Assembly: GCA_902780405.1 (NCBI GenBank)
Contig: CACZFI010000011.1
Location: 1-38,193 of the forward strand
Source: an uncultured Lachnospiraceae bacterium
GTDB taxonomy: Bacteria; Bacillota; Clostridia; Lachnospirales; Lachnospiraceae
Length of the DNA stretch: 38,193 nucleotides
Direction: 5' to 3'
A program made the position numbers and the translations under genes. Shown here in pieces: positions 17,536 to 24,807 of this stretch (position 1 is its first letter; the number at the start of each line of letters is the position of its first letter). A model generated the notes under the pieces. The model was not told where the DNA came from. It ran no database searches and worked only from the letters and a program-made list of their open reading frames with translations.

Positions 17536-17616
17536 GAAACTAATTGCACAAAAATAGTTTCCAAACCTTAGGCAAATTGCTCATATGAACCGTGCATCGT
17601 GTACCGTCGCGGTGAC

Positions 17617-17645
17617 TTGTAAAAGCCTTCGCTTCATAGTATGAT
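17617..17645 (+). promoter_or_regulatory. Promoter of the acyltransferase pair
   Basis: TTGTAA (17617-17622), 17-base spacer, TATGAT (17640-17645). An 8-bp inverted repeat CGCTTCAT/ATGAAGCG (17630-17637 and 17644-17651) straddles the -10 box and could be an operator. With the tetR promoter it makes a divergent region of about 300 bp (17453-17758) that otherwise holds only the operator sites and repeat copy A. Confidence 0.65.
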
Positions 17646-17670
17646 GAAGCGGGTTATCGATGATAGTGAA

Positions 17671-17743
17671 ACTTCTCCTACGGAGAAGTTCTGAAGTCGC
17701 TCAAAGCCGCGACGGGCTCCCTGCCCGTTCGGGCAGGGCAGAT
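17671..17743 (+). repeat. Multi-hairpin dispersed repeat, copy A
   Basis: A 73-nt unit in the 5' leader of the MBOAT gene. It folds as three consecutive stems: ACTTCTCC/GGAGAAGT with a 3-nt loop, GTCGC/GCGAC around an 8-nt loop, and CCCTGCCCG/CGGGCAGGG. It matches copies B and C almost base for base. It lies between the promoter and the ribosome binding site, so it is likely transcribed. Confidence 0.88.
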
Positions 17744-17758
17744 AAGGAGAATGATGAC

Positions 17759-19165
17759 GTGACATTCAGTTCGGTGGTATTTCTTTTTATGTTTTTCCCG
17801 ATCACCTTTTTGCTCTATGCGGTGATCCCCAATAAGACAGCCAGAAACATTATCCTTGTAGCTGCCAGCCTGGTTTTCTATGCATTCGGAGAACCCGTGG
17901 CAGTGATGATCATGCTGGCTTCCATCATCTTAAACTATTTCTGCGGCAGGCTTGCGGCGGGAGAGAAGTACGCGAAGCTTGCGGTGCTTCTGGCTGTCCT
18001 TGTGAATATCGGCCTGCTGATCGCATACAAGTACACGGGATTTTTCGCAACCGTCATCCATGATGTGACGGGACTTTCCATCCCTGTACCGCATATCCGG
18101 CTGCCGATCGGTATTTCCTTCTTCACCTTCCAGGGACTGTCCTATGTGATCGATGTCTATCGGGACAAGAAGCTTGTTCAGAAAAATGTATTCTATGTGC
18201 TTTTGTATATCGCATTCTTCCCTCAGCTGATCGCGGGACCGATCGTTCGCTATGCGGATATCGCAAAACAGATCGAGGAAAGAGAGTTTGATGCGGACCG
18301 CGTGAGCAGGGGACTGTGCCGGTTTGCCTTCGGCCTCGGCAAGAAGGTTCTTATAGCAAATCAGATGGGCTTTGTGGCGGACAAGGTGTTCTCGTTTGCA
18401 CCCGGCGATGTGGGTATGGCGGCTTCCTGGATCGGAGCGGTGTGCTACACGCTTCAGATCTTCTTCGATTTTTCCGGTTACAGCGATATGGCCATCGGGC
18501 TCGGCTGTATCTTCGGCTTTGATTTTAAGGAAAACTTTAACTATCCGTTCGTTGCGGGAAGCATCCGCGAGTTCTGGCATCGTTGGCACATTTCCCTGTC
18601 CGGCTGGTTTAAGGAGTATGTCTACATCCCGCTTGGCGGAAGTGCACACGGCAGATTTCGAACGACCTTGAATATGATGCTCGTGTTCTTCCTTTCCGGC
18701 TTCTGGCACGGTGCAAACTTCACCTTCATCGTATGGGGGCTGATCCACGGCCTCTGTCAGATGTTTGAGGTCTACCGGATCATACCGACGAAGAAGAAAT
18801 GGTTTAAACCCATCGGACATATCTACACCATGCTGGTAGTTGTGCTTGCTTTTGTGATCTTCCGCGCGGATAGTCTCTCACAGGGCTTTACGCTCATCGG
18901 AAATATGTTCACGGGCGCTTCGGGTGTTCCTGCGGTGAACGTGCAGATCTACGCATGTATGACGGGGCTCTTCCTTCTTACGCTGTTCTTCGCGCTGCTT
19001 CTTTCCACACCGGTCTTTCGGGTGATCCGGGGAAAGGTTGAGGAAACAAAGCATGCGGCAGCTTATAACTACGTGGCTTATACGGGCTCGCTTGTCATCC
19101 TGGCACTGTCGATCCTGGCACTGCTGTCAAGCAAGTACAACCCGTTCATCTATTTCAGATTCTAA
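17759..19165 (+). CDS. MBOAT-family O-acyltransferase (AlgI-like)
   Basis: A 468-residue integral membrane protein with about 11 hydrophobic segments. The MBOAT hallmark residues are present: REFWHRWHISLSGWFKEYVYIPLGG (His274 and His277, middle block) and FLSGFWHGANFTFIVWGLIHG (His317, the catalytic histidine matching AlgI His322). Such proteins pass an acetyl group across the membrane for O-acetylation of an exported polysaccharide or envelope polymer. Translation starts at the GTG at 17759, 8 nt after AAGGAGA; the frame stays open upstream through the repeat, but those residues are just repeat sequence. The AlgX-like partner follows after 12 nt. Confidence 0.92.
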   Translation: MTFSSVVFLFMFFPITFLLYAVIPNKTARNIILVAASLVFYAFGEPVAVMIMLASIILNYFCGRLAAGEKYAKLAVLLAVLVNIGLLIAYKYTGFFATVIHDVTGLSIPVPHIRLPIGISFFTFQGLSYVIDVYRDKKLVQKNVFYVLLYIAFFPQLIAGPIVRYADIAKQIEEREFDADRVSRGLCRFAFGLGKKVLIANQMGFVADKVFSFAPGDVGMAASWIGAVCYTLQIFFDFSGYSDMAIGLGCIFGFDFKENFNYPFVAGSIREFWHRWHISLSGWFKEYVYIPLGGSAHGRFRTTLNMMLVFFLSGFWHGANFTFIVWGLIHGLCQMFEVYRIIPTKKKWFKPIGHIYTMLVVVLAFVIFRADSLSQGFTLIGNMFTGASGVPAVNVQIYACMTGLFLLTLFFALLLSTPVFRVIRGKVEETKHAAAYNYVAYTGSLVILALSILALLSSKYNPFIYFRF

Positions 19166-19177
19166 GGAGGGTGTGAC

Positions 19178-20635
19178 ATGAAGAAATGGTTCAAAGTAAT
19201 TTACATCTGCATCTTCCTTGCGATCTGCAGCGCGCCGCTGTGCTTTATGCCCTTTGTAAAAAATGACGCGAGTCTTGAAAAACGCGAACTTTCGAAACTG
19301 CCGTCTTATATGGAAAAAGGCAGATTGAATGTAGATTTCTCAACAGAGTTTGAAGCGTGGATGAGCGACCGGATCCCCTTTCGTCCGCAGCTTCTTACGG
19401 GTGCAAATATGCTGAAGGGAGAGCTGTTTCACACACCGACGTCTAATGTAATAGACGGAAAAGACGGCTGGCTCTTCTACGAGAACGAGAGCGAGGATTA
19501 CATGGATACCAATGCCATGACGGAAGCCGAGATCCATGCTGTCGCTGTATCTCTGTCCCTGATGGAAGAGGCGGTAGAGAAAAACGGCGGCAGGTTCGTC
19601 TTCGTGCCGATACCCAACAAGGCATCGGTCTATGGCGAGTACATGCCCTACTATTACACAAAGGCCGATACCAATAACCTTGACCGCGTAATGGAAGCCT
19701 GCGGCAGGGAAGGTGTCAGCTACGTGGATATGAAGACGGCTCTTACGGAACAGAAGGAGAAAGGTCTGTATCACAAGCGTGATTCCCACTGGAATTATCA
19801 GGGCGCACTGATCGGATACAACGCCATCATGGACGGACTCGGGAAGGAACACAAAACCTACGCGACCGCAGGATACTCGATTGAGAAAAACTGGCGCGGC
19901 GATGTGGACAAACTTTTGCTTCCGGCCGGACCTTACGCGGAAGGACAGTACATATACGATATCGACTACGACGACTTTATGTTCACGAAACCTGCGGGTG
20001 TGACCGATCCGAAGGCGCAGCTTGAGAATTTTATGAGCGATAAGGAGCAGGGGGATGATCTCTTTTCTACGAAGAACAAGGAGATCGGGGACGGAAGCTC
20101 GCTCTATATGGCAAGGGATTCCTTCGGACGCGCACTGCTTCCCTACATGATCGATAACTACGAGAACGCCACCTTCAAACGTACCGACTGTCCGGACATC
20201 AACTCTCTTGCGGAAGGAACGGATTTCGTGTACGAGATCGTGGAGAGAAACCTGGTGCGCCTTTCCGAACGCGCGCCCTTTATGTACGCGCCCGAGCGAA
20301 CAGGGATCAGTGGCGGCAAATCTGCTTCCGGGGAAGGTGCCACGATCTTCACCGAGGTACAGGGCTATGGCGTAAGTATCTACGGCGCCTTCCCTAAGGA
20401 CGCACCGATCGACCGTGTCTATGTCAGCCTGACACAGGACGGTAAGTCTCAAACCTATGAAGCATTCCCCGTCTTTGAGAAGGAATTGCTTGCAAAACAG
20501 GGTGTGGAAGATGCCGAAAAAGGAGGTAAGGGATTTTCTGCCCTGATTGACAAGGAAGGCCTTTCCGGTACATATGAGCTTACGATCAGCGTCGGCGACC
20601 GAACTTATGCCGGCGGTACGATTAAACTAAAGTGA
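19178..20635 (+). CDS. AlgX/AlgJ-like (DHHW) glycan O-acetyltransferase partner
   Basis: A 485-residue protein with one N-terminal hydrophobic anchor (residues 7-27) and an extracytoplasmic SGNH-like hydrolase fold. The triad is arranged as in AlgX: Asp202 and His204 in DSHWNYQGA, and Ser315 in MARDSFGRALLPYM. The conserved segment IDGKDGWLFYENES near residue 92 also fits. The last 100 residues form a separate beta-rich domain after a Ser/Gly linker. With the MBOAT protein it would accept acetyl groups on the outer face and transfer them to a glycan. AAGGAGG precedes the start. The target polymer is not revealed by neighbours. Repeat copy B begins one base after the stop codon. Confidence 0.9.
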   Translation: MKKWFKVIYICIFLAICSAPLCFMPFVKNDASLEKRELSKLPSYMEKGRLNVDFSTEFEAWMSDRIPFRPQLLTGANMLKGELFHTPTSNVIDGKDGWLFYENESEDYMDTNAMTEAEIHAVAVSLSLMEEAVEKNGGRFVFVPIPNKASVYGEYMPYYYTKADTNNLDRVMEACGREGVSYVDMKTALTEQKEKGLYHKRDSHWNYQGALIGYNAIMDGLGKEHKTYATAGYSIEKNWRGDVDKLLLPAGPYAEGQYIYDIDYDDFMFTKPAGVTDPKAQLENFMSDKEQGDDLFSTKNKEIGDGSSLYMARDSFGRALLPYMIDNYENATFKRTDCPDINSLAEGTDFVYEIVERNLVRLSERAPFMYAPERTGISGGKSASGEGATIFTEVQGYGVSIYGAFPKDAPIDRVYVSLTQDGKSQTYEAFPVFEKELLAKQGVEDAEKGGKGFSALIDKEGLSGTYELTISVGDRTYAGGTIKLK

Positions 20636-20636
20636 G

Positions 20637-20760
20637 ACTTCTCCTGCGGAGAAGTTCTGAAGTCGCTCAAAGCCCTCATCGCCGGGTGGCTAGCCTTCGA
20701 TTTGCAAGCAAATCGAGGCCGATCCGCGACGGGCTCCCTGCCCGTTCGGGCAGGGCAGAT
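20637..20760 (+). repeat. Multi-hairpin dispersed repeat, copy B with a 51-nt insertion
   Basis: Same head (20637-20674) and tail (20726-20760) as copy A and in the same orientation, but split by 51 nt (20675-20725). The insertion falls in the loop of the central GTCGC/GCGAC stem and brings its own hairpin, TCGATTTGC-AA-GCAAATCGA. The outer ACTTCTCC/GGAGAAGT and CCCTGCCCG/CGGGCAGGG stems are unchanged. Confidence 0.88.
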
Positions 20761-20772
20761 ATTGAAACTATT

Positions 20773-20809
20773 CGATGCATGCGCTGCGTGCATCGCATTC
20801 TTATATTTT
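20773..20809 (+). terminator. Possible terminator after the acyltransferase pair
   Basis: CGATGCA/TGCATCG (20773-20779 and 20789-20795), extendable inward by three pairs, is followed by a moderately T-rich tail ending TTATATTTT. The tail is interrupted by other bases, so efficiency is uncertain. Confidence 0.4.
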
Positions 20810-20860
20810 GATGACCTGATAAAGGGTGCTCTGCATATAAGTATTTGTGCGAATTTGGGA

Positions 20861-20889
20861 TTGTGAAATGTCACAAAATGTATTAGAAT
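20861..20889 (+). promoter_or_regulatory. Promoter of the GH13 gene with a palindrome over the -35 box
   Basis: TTGTGA (20861-20866), 17-base spacer and TAGAAT (20884-20889). The -35 box is the left arm of a perfect palindrome, TTGTGA-AATG-TCACAA (20861-20876), which could bind a repressor. The half-site resembles CRP's TGTGA, but the 4-base centre does not fit CRP's 6-base spacing. Confidence 0.65.
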
Positions 20890-20911
20890 ATACACCGATA
20901 GGAGAATGGGC

Positions 20912-23020
20912 ATGGCCGCAAACAGTTCAAACGCAGCACGCTTTTTCAAATATATATATAACACCAAGACTGCACTGAATTTCGGTGCATTATTTGCTGA
21001 CGGTACCGGGGAATATCGATGTCCACCGGAGCCGGCAACCGGTGACCCCGTCACCCTGAAATTTCGTACGGCCATCGACAACGTCGACGAAGTCTACCTG
21101 ATCTACAACGGTGAACGTGCACGCATGCACGTGGAATCCAGCGATAAGCTTTTCGATTACTATGCATATCGCATAGAGTCTCTGACGAAGACAATCGAAT
21201 ACTACTACGAGATCCATTCCGGAAATGTTACCTGCTTCTACAACAAATTGGGCGGACAGAGAGAATTAAACCCGGATTATAATTTCCGCCTTGCACCTGA
21301 TTTTTCTGTGCCCGATTGGGCGAGAGGTGCGGTGTTCTATCAGATTTTTGTGGACAGATTCTGCAACGGAGATCCTTCCAACGATGTCCTTGATAATGAG
21401 TACTGCTATATCGGTGAGGGCACGAGACACATAACCGACTGGTTCAAGTATCCGGACAATATGGATGTCAGAAGCTTCTACGGAGGCGACCTTCAGGGCG
21501 TGATGAACAAGCTTGATTATCTGAAGGATCTGGGCGTGGATGTTATTTATTTCAACCCGATCTTTGTGTCTCCTTCCAACCACAAGTATGATATTCAGGA
21601 TTATGATTATATCGATCCGCACATCGGCGTGATCGTAAAGGATGAGGGAGCGTGTCTCCCGCCGGGTTCCAAAACCAACAAGGAATCCACAAGATATATC
21701 AACCGAGTCACCAACAAGGAGAACCTAGAAGCGAGCAATCGCCTCTTTATCAAACTCGTGCAGGAGATTCACAAGCGCGGTATGAAGGTGATCCTGGACG
21801 GTGTCTTCAATCACTGCGGCTCCTATAACAAGTGGATGGACCGCGAGTGTATCTATGAGAACCAGGAGGGATACGAGAAGGGCGCCTATGTGGATTACCA
21901 GAGCCCTTACAGAAGCTTCTTTAAATTCAACGATCCCTGGAAGTGGCCCTACAACCCGACCTACAACGGCTGGTGGGGACATGATACTCTGCCGAAACTC
22001 AATTACGAAGAGTCTCCGGAACTGTACGAATACATCATGCGGATCGGAGAAAAGTGGGTATCGCCGCCCTTCAACTGCGACGGCTGGAGGCTTGATGTGG
22101 CAGCGGATCTCGGCATGACGGAGGAATTCAATCACAGGTTCTGGAGAGATTTCAGAGCCCGTGTAAAGAAGGCGAATCCCGACGCCATCATCCTGGCCGA
22201 GAATTACGGAGATTCCAAGTCCTGGCTCCTCGGAGATCAGTGGGATACCGTGATGAACTACGATGCATTTATGGAACCGATCACATGGTTTTTGACCGGT
22301 GTTGAAAAGCACAGCGACGAATTCCGCGGCGATCTGCTCGGCAATCCGGACGCATTTACCGGCGCGATGCGACACCACATGTCCAGGTTCAACCAGAACT
22401 CTCTCGAAGTGGCGATGAATGAACTTTCCAATCACGACCACAGCCGCTTCCTGACACGTACAAACCGACGCGTAGGCCGTATCCATACCATGGGACCCGA
22501 AGCGGCGAATGAGAACATCAACAAGGGCGTATTCCGAGAGGCTGTTGTATTCCAGATGACCTGGCCGGGCGCACCGACCATCTACTACGGTGACGAGGCG
22601 GGCCTCTGCGGATGGACGGATCCGGATAACAGACGCACCTACCCCTGGGGCAGGGAAGATAAGGAACTGATCGCCTTCCACAAGGATATCATCAGGATCC
22701 ATAAGCAGAACAAAGCTTTGATGTACGGCTCGGTGATGTTCCTCTACTGTGCGTACAAGGTTGCAAGTTACGGCCGGTTCAACAAAGACCAGGCGGTGGT
22801 GGTGATCTTAAACAACGACTATGAAGAGAAGAATCTGACGATCCATGTCAGAAGACTCGGCGTGCCGGATCATTCCGTGATGAAGCGCGTGATGCTTACG
22901 ACCGAGGATGGCTATACGACCAAGTACGAAAGCTATGAGGTTCAAAACAATACCGTTACGGTTCACATGCCGAAGATTTCTGCGGCGGTGATCGTATACA
23001 ATAAAAAGAACGCACACTAA
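20912..23020 (+). CDS. GH13 neopullulanase/cyclomaltodextrinase-type alpha-glucan hydrolase
   Basis: A 702-residue cytoplasmic GH13 enzyme. Residues 1-130 form a CBM34-like beta-sandwich that in this subfamily supports dimerisation. The barrel starts at VFYQIFVDRFCNGDPSND, and the catalytic residues are Asp395 (GWRLDVAAD), Glu430 (ILAENYGD) and Asp509 (SNHDHSRF). LDGVFNHCG is conserved region I. It would cut alpha-1,4 (perhaps also alpha-1,6) bonds in imported maltodextrins, cyclodextrins or pullulan fragments. No signal peptide. The length exceeds the usual 580-600 residues, mostly by loops around residues 230-270 and 310-350. The ATG at 20912, 7 nt after GGAG, is preferred to the one at 20906. 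It is flanked by repeats B and C in inverted orientation. Confidence 0.92.
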   Translation: MAANSSNAARFFKYIYNTKTALNFGALFADGTGEYRCPPEPATGDPVTLKFRTAIDNVDEVYLIYNGERARMHVESSDKLFDYYAYRIESLTKTIEYYYEIHSGNVTCFYNKLGGQRELNPDYNFRLAPDFSVPDWARGAVFYQIFVDRFCNGDPSNDVLDNEYCYIGEGTRHITDWFKYPDNMDVRSFYGGDLQGVMNKLDYLKDLGVDVIYFNPIFVSPSNHKYDIQDYDYIDPHIGVIVKDEGACLPPGSKTNKESTRYINRVTNKENLEASNRLFIKLVQEIHKRGMKVILDGVFNHCGSYNKWMDRECIYENQEGYEKGAYVDYQSPYRSFFKFNDPWKWPYNPTYNGWWGHDTLPKLNYEESPELYEYIMRIGEKWVSPPFNCDGWRLDVAADLGMTEEFNHRFWRDFRARVKKANPDAIILAENYGDSKSWLLGDQWDTVMNYDAFMEPITWFLTGVEKHSDEFRGDLLGNPDAFTGAMRHHMSRFNQNSLEVAMNELSNHDHSRFLTRTNRRVGRIHTMGPEAANENINKGVFREAVVFQMTWPGAPTIYYGDEAGLCGWTDPDNRRTYPWGREDKELIAFHKDIIRIHKQNKALMYGSVMFLYCAYKVASYGRFNKDQAVVVILNNDYEEKNLTIHVRRLGVPDHSVMKRVMLTTEDGYTTKYESYEVQNNTVTVHMPKISAAVIVYNKKNAH

Positions 23021-23021
23021 T

Positions 23022-23093
23022 TCTGCCCTGCCCGAACGGGCAGGGAGCCCGTCGCGGCTTTGAGCGACTTCAGAACTTCTCCGCAGGAGAAGT
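23022..23093 (-). repeat. Multi-hairpin dispersed repeat, copy C (inverted)
   Basis: A 72-nt copy in opposite orientation to A and B, starting one base after the GH13 stop codon. It has the same three stems and no insertion; it differs from A at one hairpin loop base and at its end. With copy B it forms an inverted pair around the GH13 gene and its promoter. Confidence 0.88.
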
Positions 23094-23097
23094 ATCC

Positions 23098-23142
23098 TAA
23101 AAGAAAGACATCGACTCCGGGCGGGTCGATGTCTTTCTTTTA
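23098..23142. terminator. Bidirectional terminator between GH13 and CAP genes
   Basis: A perfect 18-bp stem (23098-23115 with 23125-23142) around a 9-nt GC-rich loop, with A-rich and T-rich ends. It serves both convergent genes; the CAP-gene stop codon is part of its right arm. Confidence 0.88.
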
Positions 23143-23688
23143 GTTGGTCAGAAGGAGTACCCAGTAATCACCGTATGCGTCATCGGTGATCATGTGGACA
23201 AAACCTGCCTGCGTGAACCGGGGATCTAAAAGATTCTCCCTGTGCGTTTCGGATGCAAGCCATGCCGTAAGTACCTCCTCGGGGGAGGTGTATCCTGCCG
23301 CAAGGTTCTCTCCCCACAGATCCGGGGACAGCCCGTAGTCGGAAAAGACGGTGTGGCAATCACGGCCGTCCGGGCGCGTGTGCGACATGAGGATGCGTAT
23401 CTCGGCCAATCGGCACTTCGCCGGACCGGATAGAGAGGCGCTTTCGGAAAGCGCCGGGAGTCCGTAGGAGCTCCGCACAGAGTTGAGGGAGGATATAAGT
23501 GTCGGATCCTCGGAACCGACGATGACGGTCCCGGTGATCGTTCCGGTTGCTGGTAACATACAGCGTTCTTCGCCTGCGCAGGGGGACCGGAAGTCTCCGG
23601 CGTGGCAGGGGGCTGTGTCTTTCGGGCCGACAGAACCGGCCAGTACAAGGGGCAGAAACGCAGCCAAAACGGAAGCAAAGGATGCCAT
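23140..23688 (-). CDS. Secreted CAP/SCP-domain protein
   Basis: A 182-residue exported protein. Residues 1-20 look like a Sec signal peptide (MASFASVLAAFLPLVLAGSV) without a lipobox. From about residue 60 comes a CAP domain: LISSLNSVRSSYGLPALSES, the His-containing SHTRPDGRDCHTVF, the GENLAAGYTSPEEVL signature and SETHRENLLDPRFTQAGF. This matches the bacterial YkwD type, whose activity is unsettled. The frame continues upstream, but GAGGAG 8 nt before the ATG at 23688 and the signal peptide right after it fix the start. Cys residues near 35, 45 and 50 lie in a short linker. It is transcribed divergently from panE-uvrB. Confidence 0.88.
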   Translation of the reverse strand: MASFASVLAAFLPLVLAGSVGPKDTAPCHAGDFRSPCAGEERCMLPATGTITGTVIVGSEDPTLISSLNSVRSSYGLPALSESASLSGPAKCRLAEIRILMSHTRPDGRDCHTVFSDYGLSPDLWGENLAAGYTSPEEVLTAWLASETHRENLLDPRFTQAGFVHMITDDAYGDYWVLLLTN

Positions 23689-23727
23689 AAGAATCACTCC
23701 TCGACAACCAAACATCTGTTCGTAAAC

Positions 23728-23756
23728 ACTATAACATACGTTGCAGTGTTTGACAA
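23728..23756 (-). promoter_or_regulatory. Promoter of the CAP-domain gene
   Basis: On the minus strand TTGTCA (23756-23751) and TATAGT (23733-23728) are 17 bases apart. A LexA-box-like core, AACATACGTT (23733-23742), lies in the spacer. Confidence 0.72.
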
Positions 23757-23763
23757 GAGGATG

Positions 23764-23792
23764 TGGCAATCATTTTCGCTTTGTGGTATAAT
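23764..23792 (+). promoter_or_regulatory. Extended -10 promoter of panE-uvrB
   Basis: TGGTATAAT (23784-23792) is a perfect extended -10 element. The -35 region at 23764-23769 (TGGCAA) is weak, as is usual for this class. Confidence 0.65.
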
Positions 23793-23793
23793 C

Positions 23794-23807
23794 GGAACAG
23801 TTGTTTG
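23794..23807. promoter_or_regulatory. LexA (SOS) box-like sequence
   Basis: GGAACAGTTGTTTG matches the Gram-positive LexA/DinR consensus CGAACRNRYGTTYG at 12 of 14 positions and starts 1 base after the -10 box, over the transcription start. The downstream uvrB gene is a classic SOS target, which raises the likelihood that this is real. Confidence 0.6.
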
Positions 23808-23838
23808 ACACTGTTTATAACACGATTGGGGGTAGTAT

Positions 23839-24804
23839 ATGAAGGTTTTGATCATCGGAGCCGGCGCACTCGGCATCGGCATCGGAGCCAGCCTGAAACA
23901 GGGCGGCGCAGAAGTTGATTTTATTGCACGCGGTAATACCGCGCAAACGATAAAACAGGAGGGTATCGCCCGGGACGGCATCTTCGGCAAGGCAAGCTTT
24001 TCGGCAAACGAGATCGGTGTGTATGAAGATGCAGCCGGACTTCCGAAGGATGCATACGATTACGTGATCGTGGCGACGAAGGCCACAGCGAACGAGGAAG
24101 TGAGCGAGCGCCTCTCCGCACGCAAGGATTGCATGAAGGAGGGCGTATGCATTTGCTTCATGCAAAACGGCATCGGTTATGAGAAGCCTTTCCTGCGCTT
24201 CTTTACACAGGAGCAGGTGTTCCACAGCCGCGTGATCACCGGATTTTCCAAGTCGGACAAGCTCTCCGAGAGCGTGGTCACCGTGCATCAGGCACCGGTG
24301 CTGATCGGTTCCTGCTATGGCGCGGATCCCGCGCCGGTCGCACCGCTTGTTGAGACGCTTACCAAGGGCGGCGTTCCCGCAGAGACGGTGGATACGGAGA
24401 CCCTTTCGCAGGCACTTTGGGCGAAGCTGATCTACAACACGGCTTTAAATCCCCTCGGCGCGATCCTTCACAGAACCTACGGACAGCTGGCCGATTCCGA
24501 ATACGCAAGATCCATCATCGACATCCTGATCGAAGAGGCTTACGCGGTGATGCGGTCCTGCGGAGCGAAGACTTTCTATGAGGATGCGGATGCATACAGA
24601 AAGGCGCTTTATGAGGAGATGATCCCCGCAACCTACGATCATCAGTCCTCCATGCTTCAGGATATCGAAAAAAGACGCAAGACGGAAATTGACTTTTTAA
24701 ACGGCAGCCTCCTTAACATCGCGTCCGGAAACAGTGTGGACGCAGCGATGCACAGTCTGGTCTACACACTGATCAAGGCACTTGAGGAGACCTTCGAAGA
24801 CTAA
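23839..24804 (+). CDS. panE: Ketopantoate reductase family protein (2-dehydropantoate 2-reductase)
   Basis: A 321-residue NADPH-dependent reductase. The Rossmann loop GAGALGIGIG is at residues 7-16, FMQNGIGYE marks the edge of the N-domain, and KLIYNTALNPLGAIL carries the catalytic Lys; SSMLQDIEKRRKTEIDFLNG is the conserved C-terminal helix with the substrate-binding Ser-Ser and Glu. It would make pantoate for coenzyme A synthesis, though the ApbA/PanE family includes paralogues with other substrates and no panB or panC is near, so the exact reaction is uncertain. GGGGG lies 5-6 nt before the ATG. uvrB starts 3 nt after its stop. Confidence 0.87.
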   Translation: MKVLIIGAGALGIGIGASLKQGGAEVDFIARGNTAQTIKQEGIARDGIFGKASFSANEIGVYEDAAGLPKDAYDYVIVATKATANEEVSERLSARKDCMKEGVCICFMQNGIGYEKPFLRFFTQEQVFHSRVITGFSKSDKLSESVVTVHQAPVLIGSCYGADPAPVAPLVETLTKGGVPAETVDTETLSQALWAKLIYNTALNPLGAILHRTYGQLADSEYARSIIDILIEEAYAVMRSCGAKTFYEDADAYRKALYEEMIPATYDHQSSMLQDIEKRRKTEIDFLNGSLLNIASGNSVDAAMHSLVYTLIKALEETFED

Positions 24805-24807
24805 TCT

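Noticed and set aside
17671..17743. Simple terminator
   Set aside because: The GC-rich hairpin lacks a T run and lies upstream of a gene on the same strand; the same unit recurs elsewhere in both orientations.
17660..17758. N-terminal extension of the MBOAT protein from an upstream ATG
   Set aside because: The extra residues are a translation of repeat copy A, and the GTG at 17759 has the proper AAGGAGA site and leads straight into the first membrane helix.
19340..20452. Open frame antisense to the AlgX-like gene
   Set aside because: It is a frame complementary to codons of a clearly real protein with catalytic motifs; no start signal is present.
20861..20876. CRP/FNR site upstream of the GH13 gene
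   Set aside because: The TGTGA half-sites are separated by 4 bases, while CRP sites have 6, and FNR half-sites are TTGAT. Kept only as an unassigned palindrome.
21725..22702. Open frame antisense to the GH13 gene
   Set aside because: The GH13 catalytic residues are on the other strand in the same segment; this frame has no recognisable motif or start signal.
17671..23093. CRISPR array
   Set aside because: The three repeat copies are kilobases apart, one is inverted, there are no regular spacers and no cas genes.
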